A DNA stretch of 36,396 nt. Origin: Bythopirellula sp. Its GTDB lineage: Bacteria > Planctomycetota > Planctomycetia > Pirellulales > Lacipirellulaceae. Each line of letters starts with the position of its first letter. The stretch's first letter is position 1. Shown piece by piece: positions 8,149 through 15,010 of this stretch. A program made the translations under genes and the position numbers. The stretch is from the NCBI GenBank assembly GCA_028285205.1, contig JANQQA010000279.1:1-36396 (forward strand), in the 5' to 3' direction. Under the pieces are notes generated by a model. It searched no databases. It was not told the DNA's origin and saw only the letters and a list, made by a program, of their open reading frames with translations.

Positions 8149-8219
8149 CCAGTAGTCAGTGGCCAGTATGAGGGGGCCGCAGCGCATAAAAATACTGGCT
8201 CCTGGCCACTGACTACTGG
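8149..8219. repeat. 18-base perfect inverted repeat downstream of xer
   Basis: Arms at 8149-8166 and 8202-8219 are exact complements, with a 35-base spacer. The flanks extend the symmetry with a permuted copy of the same words (AGTGGCC, CCAGTA). A nested CCAGTAT/ATACTGG pair (8163-8169/8192-8198) offers an alternative fold. It may act as a two-way transcription end for xer or be a dispersed genomic repeat. Confidence 0.75.
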
Positions 8220-8335
8220 CCACTACTTTTGAAATGTTCCCCGTTTCGATTTACAAAACCCCACGCCTTTCGACGCTCAAAATCGGCATTCACACTGCTA
8301 TAGCAGCGCCGCCGGACTCGGTGGGTTGCCAGGTA

Positions 8336-8365
8336 TTGAAAGGTTAGCCCTTACCGACCTTTCAA
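8336..8365. repeat. 9-base hairpin TTGAAAGGT/ACCTTTCAA
   Basis: Perfect arms at 8336-8344 and 8357-8365 with a 12-base loop. Alone it could be chance, but it lies 58 bases before a stronger hairpin in the same gap. Confidence 0.45.
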
Positions 8366-8423
8366 AACCCTCATGATCTCCCTCTAGGTGCAACGGCAAG
8401 CCTGTGCTACTCAACAACTTGCA

Positions 8424-8457
8424 ATTCTCGGACACGGCGTCCCAAGTGTCCGAGAAT
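8424..8457. repeat. 12-base perfect hairpin ATTCTCGGACAC/GTGTCCGAGAAT
   Basis: Arms at 8424-8435 and 8446-8457 with a 10-base loop. A perfect 12-base stem with so short a loop is not expected by chance in 36 kb. No T-run follows on either strand, so it is not a classical terminator. Confidence 0.7.
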
Positions 8458-8755
8458 CCTATCTCCGCAGGGATTGGGCAGACCGATCCAAGTACGATCC
8501 TAGTAGATTTCGATCAGCATTTCAGCAACTATTTTTAGGCCATTATGGGCAACGCCAGTCGGCGAATTTGAACGGCCTTAGAAATCCTTATTCCAGTGTG
8601 CCGGGTGGATTTGATTGGACCACCAAATCTTCCCAATATGGTGCGTTAAGCTATCGCTGCACGCCCCCGGTAGACTGCGTTTGATCGATTCGGCCTAAGC
8701 GACTAGCCTATACGCCAAATTCCATTCGAGCCCACCTATTACCCTGGCACCGGAT

Positions 8756-10153
8756 ATGTTCAAACGTCTATTCAAGAGGAAAACGTCGCAGTGTCCGGTC
8801 CGTCCTGAGATCAAAAAGTGGATCGAAGGACGATTTGGATGGCTCGTAGGCGAGTTTGGGTGGGAGCGGCTCCAAAGACGCGAGACGGTGCTGCCGGCCG
8901 ATGAGTTTTTCCCGGATGAATATGGAGGATCGATCGACGATGGCCGCGTGGTTTTCGAACGAACCTGCGAATACATGGAATTGAACCCGTCGGATTTTGA
9001 ATTGCAGTTCTATACACCGCAGAGCAAAGACGCTCGATTCAATCCCCGCTTCGTGAAGCCAAGCACAGATTGGGCGGGTCTCTATGCGGAGCGGGACGAA
9101 GAACCAACAACGATTTGGCTGGAGACTTCTCAACTCAGCAATCCTCTGTCGGTTGTTGCCACATTTGCGCACGAATTGGCGCACGCGCATATTCTCGGCG
9201 AGAAACGGATGGCTGCTGATGAGGAGGATATGGAGCTGGTCACCGATTTGACGACTGTATTTTTTGGTTTGGGGATTTTCGGAGCGAACGCATCCTTTCG
9301 TGAGACACGAAGCTTCGAGCTGACTTCCTATTCATGGGAGGGGTACCTCACAACCGAAATGTGGAGCTACGCTCTCGCACTCTATGCGTGGTCTCGAGAC
9401 GAACTCGAACCCGAATGGACGCGTTATCTCAGTCCCGAAGTCAAGACTCGATTTCGTCAGGCAATGGCTTATCTTGCTGTGGACGAAGATGTCGCATTGG
9501 TACTTCGAGAGCCAGCGGATGGGATTCCCTCCATCACAGGCTTCGCAGCCGAGATACCTGGTCTGGCGAGAAATCAAGATGACTCGGACTTAATCGCGAG
9601 CTCCACCGATTCGGTCGCGTCGGCAGAAGAGGCTTTTACTGCAGGAGTCTTCCATTCCCAGCTGGGTGAGTGGATTGAAGCTGTTGATGCGTTTACAGCC
9701 GCGCTGCAAGAGCACCCAGACGACGGAGAGATTCTCGAACAACGGGCCTGGGCGTACCTCGAACTCGGGAGAGTTGCTGAAGCGCTCGCCGATGCGGAAA
9801 ACGCCGTGAAACTCAATCCCGACGATATCGAAGTCTACAGAGCGAGGGGAGTGGCTTACGCGCAATCTGAACAGTACGAACTAGCGATCGTTGATCTGGA
9901 TAAGTATTTGAGAGAAGAGGACTTCCTGGCCAACGATGGCACCAATGCAACAAGGGCATACTACTTCCGCGGCCTCGCCCATGCTGCCTCGGGTGATCAC
10001 AAACAGGCCGTTACAGACTATTCGAACGCCATTCGCTGTTATTCGAGTTGGTCGAAACCCTTCGAGGCACGCGCAGATTCCTACGCGCAGCTTGGCAAGT
10101 CGAAAGAAGCGGCACGCGATCGTGCCTCGGCTGCTAGTCGCGCCGAAACGTAG
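8756..10153 (+). CDS. HExxH metalloprotease-like protein with C-terminal TPR repeats
   Basis: A 465-residue protein of two parts. Residues 1-270 contain HELAHAHILGEK, a zinc HExxH site (His139, Glu140, His143), followed by 'DMELVTDLTTVFFGLGIF', where Glu160 or Asp164 could be the third ligand, as in gluzincins. No signal peptide or membrane helix is seen; the start is basic (MFKRLFKRK). Residues 300-460 form four or so TPR units, for example 'AWAYLELGRVAEALADAENAVKLNPDD' split over 326-352. The TPR part probably binds a partner. Base composition is lower in GC than neighbouring housekeeping genes (31 of 60 at 9121-9180). A DUF1559 relic touches its 3' end. I do not know a named family for the peptidase half; enzymatic activity is inferred from the motif. 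Confidence 0.75.
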   Translation: MFKRLFKRKTSQCPVRPEIKKWIEGRFGWLVGEFGWERLQRRETVLPADEFFPDEYGGSIDDGRVVFERTCEYMELNPSDFELQFYTPQSKDARFNPRFVKPSTDWAGLYAERDEEPTTIWLETSQLSNPLSVVATFAHELAHAHILGEKRMAADEEDMELVTDLTTVFFGLGIFGANASFRETRSFELTSYSWEGYLTTEMWSYALALYAWSRDELEPEWTRYLSPEVKTRFRQAMAYLAVDEDVALVLREPADGIPSITGFAAEIPGLARNQDDSDLIASSTDSVASAEEAFTAGVFHSQLGEWIEAVDAFTAALQEHPDDGEILEQRAWAYLELGRVAEALADAENAVKLNPDDIEVYRARGVAYAQSEQYELAIVDLDKYLREEDFLANDGTNATRAYYFRGLAHAASGDHKQAVTDYSNAIRCYSSWSKPFEARADSYAQLGKSKEAARDRASAASRAET

Positions 10154-10404
10154 TCTTCGACGATGGGAAGAGCGACACCCTGCTAATCGGTGAAGTCAAC
10201 GCGGACTTTCAGCCGTGGGCCAAGCCCGGATCGAATCGTGATCCAATGCAGGGGATCAATCGCTCTCCAAACGGATTCGGCAGTCCGTCATCGAGTCGGG
10301 GAGCGCATTTCGCCATGGCCGACGGTTCCGTCAGGTTTCTCGCAAACGACACGGACCCCAAAGTTCTAAGAGCGCTAAGTACGCCCTCCGGTGAGGACGA
10401 GTAG
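10154..10404 (+). pseudogene. DUF1559 (pilin-like) protein, C-terminal fragment only
   Basis: Directly after the TAG of the TPR gene, one frame reads D-D-G-K-S-D-T-L-L-I-G-E-V and later HFAMADGSVRFLAN and VLRALSTPSGEDE before a stop at 10402-10404. These are the closing segments of planctomycete DUF1559 proteins (prepilin-type proteins with an 'H-x9-DG' tail). The N-terminal pilin signal and the main domain are absent and no start codon sits in front, so this is a truncated relic. The His of the H-x9-DG motif is replaced by Ser, consistent with decay. The fragment starts exactly where the TPR gene ends, so the 3' end of that gene may be a rearrangement junction. Confidence 0.8.
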
Positions 10405-10546
10405 CTGTATGACTCGGTGACATGGCTTGTCGTGACCGGCAGTCGCAATTCATCGGCGGACGATACTACCTATCCGCGTGGAGACATCCCTGCATCCAAT
10501 CGTACCTTGAGACTCCATCCGCGTCGGCTAGGAGAACATGGAGTAC

Positions 10547-11731
10547 TCATTCTGGTTCGCTGTCCAATTGCATGAAGTTCGCAAGCACTTTCTCGGCGTT
10601 CTCAGCTTGTATGTACTTTTCCCGTGAATAGTCCAACGCGTTCCTTCCATCCGTATCAATGATGTAGGGGTCTGAACCCTTCTCGAGTAAATAGGAAACG
10701 ATATCGGCCCTATCCATCATTATCGCATTGCGCATTGGATTAAATCTCCTTCGATCCAACGCGTTAACTTCTGCTCCAGCCTCAACAAGCAGCTTGATCA
10801 ACTCAAGTTCCCCCGAATACGGGGCTATATGGAGCGGGCTGGAGTCAGCCATTGCCACGTCTAAATCCGCACCCAACTCAATTAGGTACTTTGCTACTTC
10901 ATAGTTTCCCTCTCTGCACGCCTGCCAAAGTGGCGTGATTCCTCGTTCATGATAGAAATCAAAATCGGCTTTGTGCTTGTGCAGTAACTTAGCCACTTCG
11001 AGGTGGCCGCCAGCCGCTGCCATGTGCATTGGAGTGTATCCCCAGCGAGTTGTCACATTTGGGTTAGCTCCCGCCTGAAGGAGAAATCCGACTGCTTCCG
11101 TCTGACCGTGTGCAGCGGCTTCACACAGCGCTGTCGTACCCTCCTCGTCGGCACGGTCGACAGCTACTCCCGAGTCCAACAGTTTGCTGATGTAGTTTAG
11201 GTCGCCGTCTTTTGCCGCGTTGTGCAACGGGTCACCGCGAGTGATGTACATCGCTAGGTAGCTGATCAACAATCCGATTGCAGCACAGGCTCCAAACGCG
11301 ATCAGCAAATCTTTCAAACCGGGTGTATTGCCAATTGTTGCCGTGTGTTGCGGCGCTGGATCAGGCTCACGCCAGATGTAATTGAACCAGAACACCGGCA
11401 TGGCGATAACGTTGCCAAAGAATAGCACGACTGCCCAGAGCGCTTTCTTATCCTGAGCAACGCGGTCGGTTCTGAATAGGTAAACAATGTAAAACGATAT
11501 CAGCACAAGCGTACTGATTGTCGTAAAAAGGTGCAGCACGAACATTATTCCGAACACTGAGAGCAGCCCGGATTCTGGACCGCTCTGCAGGGAGTTGCTC
11601 AGAACGGCGATGGCCATCAGCCCCATGGCGAGGAACATATAGATGAGAGGCCAGAAGGTAAACGCTCCGAGGACGATCACATTGGCTCTACGGAATTTCA
11701 TGTCGTGCCACTTTAGCTTGTCACGAGACAA
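10547..11731 (-). CDS. Membrane protein with ankyrin repeats
   Basis: A 394-residue protein. The first 180 residues hold about four transmembrane helices: 'VIVLGAFTFWPLIYMFLAMG', 'LLSVFGIMFVLHLFTTIST', 'ALWAVVLFFGNVIAMPVFW' and 'LLIAFGACAAIGLLISYLA'. The rest (about 185-380) is six ankyrin repeats with recognisable words such as 'GTTALCEAAAHGQTEAVGFL', 'GYTPMHMAAAGGHLEVAKLL' and 'GITPLWQACREGNYEVAKYL'. The ankyrin part most likely lies on the cytoplasmic side and binds another protein. A second Met at codon 11 (11701) is an equally good start. Base composition is clearly AT-richer than the surroundings (26 of 60 GC at 10681-10740; 27 of 60 at 10861-10920), which suggests acquisition or relaxed constraint. 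No known function. Confidence 0.85.
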   Translation of the reverse strand: MSRDKLKWHDMKFRRANVIVLGAFTFWPLIYMFLAMGLMAIAVLSNSLQSGPESGLLSVFGIMFVLHLFTTISTLVLISFYIVYLFRTDRVAQDKKALWAVVLFFGNVIAMPVFWFNYIWREPDPAPQHTATIGNTPGLKDLLIAFGACAAIGLLISYLAMYITRGDPLHNAAKDGDLNYISKLLDSGVAVDRADEEGTTALCEAAAHGQTEAVGFLLQAGANPNVTTRWGYTPMHMAAAGGHLEVAKLLHKHKADFDFYHERGITPLWQACREGNYEVAKYLIELGADLDVAMADSSPLHIAPYSGELELIKLLVEAGAEVNALDRRRFNPMRNAIMMDRADIVSYLLEKGSDPYIIDTDGRNALDYSREKYIQAENAEKVLANFMQLDSEPE

Positions 11732-11942
11732 TTGCTTGCGTGCTAAACAGTAACGCCTAGTGTAGCAGAACCACTAATGTTGGCTGTTTTTTGAGGCTGG
11801 ATGCGAGAATGCCCGCCAGAAAAATCCAAGTTCTCTCTGTAACACCGCTCGCTGACCCACGCTTAGTGCTACGTCCCCGGCGTTTCTGCTTGAAACGCGC
11901 ATCGCTGGCGGCCGTAGTTTTTCGGATGAGCAGGCAATTCAT

Positions 11943-11983
11943 CCGGTGCTCGTTGCACCGGCTGCGGCCGTCGGCCTTTTTTT
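11943..11983 (+). terminator. Terminator-like hairpins followed by seven T
   Basis: CCGGTGC/GCACCGG (11943-11949 and 11955-11961, loop TCGTT) is followed by GGCC-GTC-GGCC (11966-11976) and T7 (11977-11983). The shape is that of a rightward intrinsic terminator, yet no rightward gene precedes it for about 1.5 kb except the DUF1559 relic. It may end an unannotated RNA. Confidence 0.4.
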
Positions 11984-11998
11984 GGAAGGCGCTAGTTG

Positions 11999-12060
11999 TT
12001 AGTCGTTAGGCGTGAGTCATACCAACAACTAACAACTAACAACTAACAACTAACGACTAA
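11999..12060. repeat. AACAACT heptamer repeat inside an inverted repeat
   Basis: Four exact copies of AACAACT run from 12024 to 12051, with a variant fifth copy AACGACT at 12052-12058. The end CTAACGACTAA (12050-12060) is the exact complement of TTAGTCGTTAG (11999-12009). The stretch could fold into a long, slippery hairpin. Confidence 0.75.
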
Positions 12061-12079
12061 TCACTAACAACTCTCTGGC

Positions 12080-12159
12080 GGGTCTTCTCAGGACGGGTCA
12101 CGCATGGCCTGAGAACCCTTGGCGGCCTGACTCTGTGCTCTCCCCAGGGTCGGGCCGCC
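12080..12159. other. Two adjacent strong hairpins, possible structured RNA
   Basis: Hairpin A pairs GGGT + TCTCAGG (12080-12083, 12086-12092; two-base bulge) with CCTGAGA + ACCC (12108-12118). Two bases later hairpin B pairs GGCGGCCTGAC (12121-12131) with GTCGGGCCGCC (12149-12159), all paired with one G-T wobble. Loops are 15 and 17 bases. It matches no RNA family I recognise, and the strand is undetermined. Confidence 0.45.
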
Positions 12160-12554
12160 GATTTGCGCCCCCCCCGATCATTTCCCCCCATCCGGCGGTA
12201 CGAGCGATTCTCGCACCGTTTACGCGCGCAGGCATCTGCTAGCTCGTTTGCGGTCGCAACGGCCGGTGGCACCAATGCACTAGCGAGTGGGATTCCGGCG
12301 GGAATCACAAATTCGGCTGTGGCTTGGCGGCCATGGTGTTCTTGGAGGTTCAATTCACTGCCAGGTAGCGGTTCGATCAAGCACTTGCAATTTTCTGGAC
12401 AACGGGCCAATCTTCGCCCATAATCGGTGGTTTGGTGCACGATTTGCTCGGTTTGCCGCAGCAATCGCCGCCCACGCCGTCACGGCAACAGCGCACGTGT
12501 TATTGGCCCGCCTGACCAGCCCACCGCGGACAACTTCCTCCCTGAGACTCAGCT

Positions 12555-13463
12555 ATGTTATCGATCCGTCTGTCTACGCGCGGCGCTAGAATCGCCTTAT
12601 GCGCCTCGGTATCCCTGTTTCTGTTTTGCTGCCTTGGCGGCGCCACTAGCCATGCGACACTGGCAATACCTGGCGATCTGACGATCGACGCGGATTACAG
12701 GTTTGACGTCCGTCCTGGCGAGACCTTCGCAGACGGCGAGGCGACCTACACCGGCACCATCTTCTCCCGTGTGGGCAGTGCCAACACCCAGACCGACACA
12801 AGTTACTCGGACGGCTCTGTCACCGGTGGGAATAATCCGATCATCGCCACGCTGACGCATCACGGGAACGGAGTTGTTGGCGGTGGTAATGGATTCGGCG
12901 GTACGACGACATTGACCAGCACGCGCGGTTTCGCGTCGTATCGCGCTGATACCGATCTCGACGGCACGGGCGGTTCGACGCCCGTCGTTATTACCAACAA
13001 CTCGCTGGTGCAGGCTTACGAACTGTTCTTCACCCTGACGTTTGACCATGAAGTGACCGCGACAGGGCCAGACGCTGTGATTCGTTCAGATCTTGATCTG
13101 GAAATCGATGGCTTCCGCGAGTTTAACACGGAACTAATCAGCGATACGTTCAACGAAAATGCCAACGTCATCGACGGCGAAATTGTCGGCGACGATGGAG
13201 GCACGCTATCGCGCTCGGGACAGTTTTCATTTAGTATCATCGTGGACCCGGACGACTCTTGGACGGTCGGACTCGACTACACGATGGAAACACTCGACAT
13301 CGTAGGCTTCGATTTCTACGGCGATGGCGAAACTGCCGGCGAAGCGAGCTATTACCTCTCATTAGACAACATCGTCGCAGTTCCCGAAGCGGGCGCTGTC
13401 CTGCAACTTAGTTGCCTTAGTATCGGATTGGCCGTTTTCGCGCGCCGCAAGGCGAAAAAGTAG
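12555..13463 (+). CDS. Exported PEP-CTERM protein
   Basis: A 302-residue secreted protein. It has a long signal peptide (charged start, then 'IALCASVSLFLFCCLGGA', cleavage near residue 34), a beta-rich body full of Gly, Thr, Asp and Ser, and a PEP-CTERM tail: VPEAG at about residue 276, a hydrophobic helix and the basic end ARRKAKK. Such tails are recognised and cut by an exosortase, which is not in this window. The body resembles no enzyme I know; the alternating hydrophobic/polar pattern and 'DFYGDGE..YYLSLDNI' near the end suggest a beta-sandwich surface or matrix protein. It is convergent with the next gene, which has the same architecture. Confidence 0.82.
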   Translation: MLSIRLSTRGARIALCASVSLFLFCCLGGATSHATLAIPGDLTIDADYRFDVRPGETFADGEATYTGTIFSRVGSANTQTDTSYSDGSVTGGNNPIIATLTHHGNGVVGGGNGFGGTTTLTSTRGFASYRADTDLDGTGGSTPVVITNNSLVQAYELFFTLTFDHEVTATGPDAVIRSDLDLEIDGFREFNTELISDTFNENANVIDGEIVGDDGGTLSRSGQFSFSIIVDPDDSWTVGLDYTMETLDIVGFDFYGDGETAGEASYYLSLDNIVAVPEAGAVLQLSCLSIGLAVFARRKAKK

Positions 13464-13577
13464 CGACGGCAGCAGAATCGCAACCGGACGAAGTTGCCAA
13501 TCGGCGCACGAGTCTCGCAATCACCGGCTGCAATTATGCGCTGACCCGTCGGGAGTTCTTTTCGCGTTGGGCAACGC

Positions 13578-14402
13578 TCACTTGCGCTTCCGCAGCACCG
13601 ATCCTGAGCACAAGACCGTCAGCGCACCCATCAGGAGGAATGCTGATGGTTCGGGAATGGCAGTGAAGTGGATGTCATGGAGGCGGATGAACTGCGAAGT
13701 CGGATTGTCGGGACCGGTGAACGGTAACCCATCGTTGTTCTTGCCCGGTCGATACTCGATGACAATCGTGTCGATGATGTCGTCGGCCGTCAGCGTGGCG
13801 TTGCCATCGGTTGCGTCGGAACCAGTAGAAGGGGTGTCCCCATCAAGTCCGTACAGCGTTACGTTGCTGCCTGTCGAGAATAAGTTGCCATCGGCGGAGT
13901 CGTCGCCGACCGAGCTACCCAGACCGCTGGCACTAAAGCCAACTTCCGATCCCAGCAGGCTCCCTGTGACCACGACGATGTCTTGCCACGAGTCGATCGC
14001 TGCATTGTCTGGCGCACTGCCACCGTCAATATCTCCGAACGCAAACCGCACGTTGTTGACCGGTTGGTCGAAGGTGATCGTTAGCGTCACGAACGAATAG
14101 TTGGAGGAAGTTACGCCAGACGCGCTGTTGTCGTTGAATCGAAACTGCAACGAATCGTCGAAGCCACTGGTCCCGCTGCTAATGAACGGACTGTCGAAGG
14201 GATCCGTTCCTGCGCCAGTGAGTATGTTATCGGGATCAGAGAACTCCAGCGTCACGGTCGTTGCGCCCGCGTCGCCTCCCGTGAACGAATTGGGACCTAG
14301 ATCGTCGGGAGTCCACGTCACGTCGGACCAATCAACAAGATTACCAGATGCCGAGGCAACGACCGCGCAGCAAAATAGCGCGCATAGAGCGATACGAGTC
14401 AT
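13578..14402 (-). CDS. Exported PEP-CTERM protein
   Basis: A 274-residue secreted protein with signal peptide 'MTRIALCALFCCAVVASASG', a Gly/Asp/Ser-rich beta body and a C-terminal IPEPSAF motif, hydrophobic helix and RKRK end: a textbook PEP-CTERM tail. The body contains 'YSFVTLTITFDQPVNNVRFA' and 'GDIDGG', typical of the beta-sandwich type that often precedes PEP-CTERM tails. The frame is open 13 codons further upstream, but the ATG at 14402 begins the signal peptide and has AGGA about 8 bases before it. A TATGTGG/CCACATA hairpin lies in the leader. Function is unknown, probably cell-surface or matrix. Confidence 0.85.
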   Translation of the reverse strand: MTRIALCALFCCAVVASASGNLVDWSDVTWTPDDLGPNSFTGGDAGATTVTLEFSDPDNILTGAGTDPFDSPFISSGTSGFDDSLQFRFNDNSASGVTSSNYSFVTLTITFDQPVNNVRFAFGDIDGGSAPDNAAIDSWQDIVVVTGSLLGSEVGFSASGLGSSVGDDSADGNLFSTGSNVTLYGLDGDTPSTGSDATDGNATLTADDIIDTIVIEYRPGKNNDGLPFTGPDNPTSQFIRLHDIHFTAIPEPSAFLLMGALTVLCSGSVLRKRK

Positions 14403-15010
14403 GGGAAGTGTCCTGAGTTGTAAGTGCCTGAATGACGCCAAACTTGGCTGTCTACGAAGACGAGTATGTGGTGAGCCACATATTCAACGTTAACTGGAAT
14501 CCACACCTGTGCGATGGAGTTTAGGAAAGATAGGCAATTTAATCACAATGAGAATTTTGAGGAATTCGCGTCAGAGACAGCAGTGCGATTCTTAAGTTTC
14601 AACCAGAAAAGGACTTAGAGAGATTTTCTTGAGGACTTTGGTTGGGGCGACCTGCAGACGCTTGCCAGCTCGCTGCGTCGCTGGTGCCAAACTCTTTTAC
14701 TGCGGCCAACGTCCGACGTCGTTCGAGGATCTCTATTGCCGACCAAATTTCGTCCAGCGTTTTAGGGGTCCTCTCGGTACGCACAGCTATTCGGCACAAC
14801 CGTTAGCAGCCTACCTGAGACATCCCAAGGCAGAGGGAGTTTTGTTGACCGTAGGCAACCTGCGACGTATTTATTTAGACACAGTTGCAGGTAAATTCTC
14901 CCCACGGTCGAGTTTTGGCGCCGCTCCCCGCGTCTGACTCTGTCGATTTGCCGCAGCTTGAATCGAAATGCAACACACACGCTGCAGCTTGCGCTGGGGA
15001 GAAGAGGGAC
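14403..15010. other. 608-base divergent intergenic region
   Basis: It holds the leader of the minus-strand PEP-CTERM gene, including a 7-base hairpin with TGAG loop at 14465-14482, and the likely promoter of the response regulator (14845-14873). A minus-strand frame at 14599-14799 (66 codons from TTG) has protein-like composition but no ribosome-binding site or recognisable family, so I do not call it a gene. Confidence 0.5.
14845..14873 (+). promoter_or_regulatory. Candidate sigma-70 promoter for the response regulator
   Basis: TTGACC (14845-14850) and TATTTA (14868-14873) are separated by 17 bases, ideal spacing. The implied leader to the ATG at 15011 is about 130 bases. Confidence 0.45.

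Larger units (their letters stand above)
8128..8755. other. 628-base intergenic region rich in hairpins
   Basis: No convincing gene is present; an open frame at 8388-8684 resembles nothing and runs through a hairpin. The region holds an 18-base perfect inverted repeat (8149-8219) and two further hairpins (8336-8365, 8424-8457). The last 250 bases look AT-richer and probably contain the promoter of the HExxH/TPR gene, although I could not pick a clear -35/-10 pair. Confidence 0.6.
11732..12554. other. 823-base non-coding region with repeats and hairpins
   Basis: No supported protein gene; several open frames in both strands conflict with each other and resemble nothing. The stretch contains a terminator-like pair of hairpins with a T7 run (11943-11983), a heptamer repeat within an inverted repeat (11999-12060), two strong adjacent hairpins (12080-12159) and C-runs near 12169-12191. 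It separates the ankyrin gene (leftwards) from a PEP-CTERM gene (rightwards) and must also hold both promoters. Confidence 0.6.

Noticed and set aside
8388..8684. Plus-strand 98-codon frame
   Set aside because: It passes through the 12-base hairpin and has no recognisable domain.
12080..12200. Glycine riboswitch on the minus strand
   Set aside because: Words such as GGGGAGAG and TTCTCAGG recall it, but they fall inside a hairpin loop and stem in the wrong architecture, and no glycine-related gene is next to it.
12057..12464. Minus-strand frame of 135 codons
   Set aside because: It runs through the hairpins and the end of the heptamer repeat, resembles no family, and conflicts with equally long plus-strand frames.
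14599..14799. Minus-strand 66-codon frame
   Set aside because: Composition is protein-like, but it starts with TTG, has no ribosome-binding site and no known relative; too weak to call.
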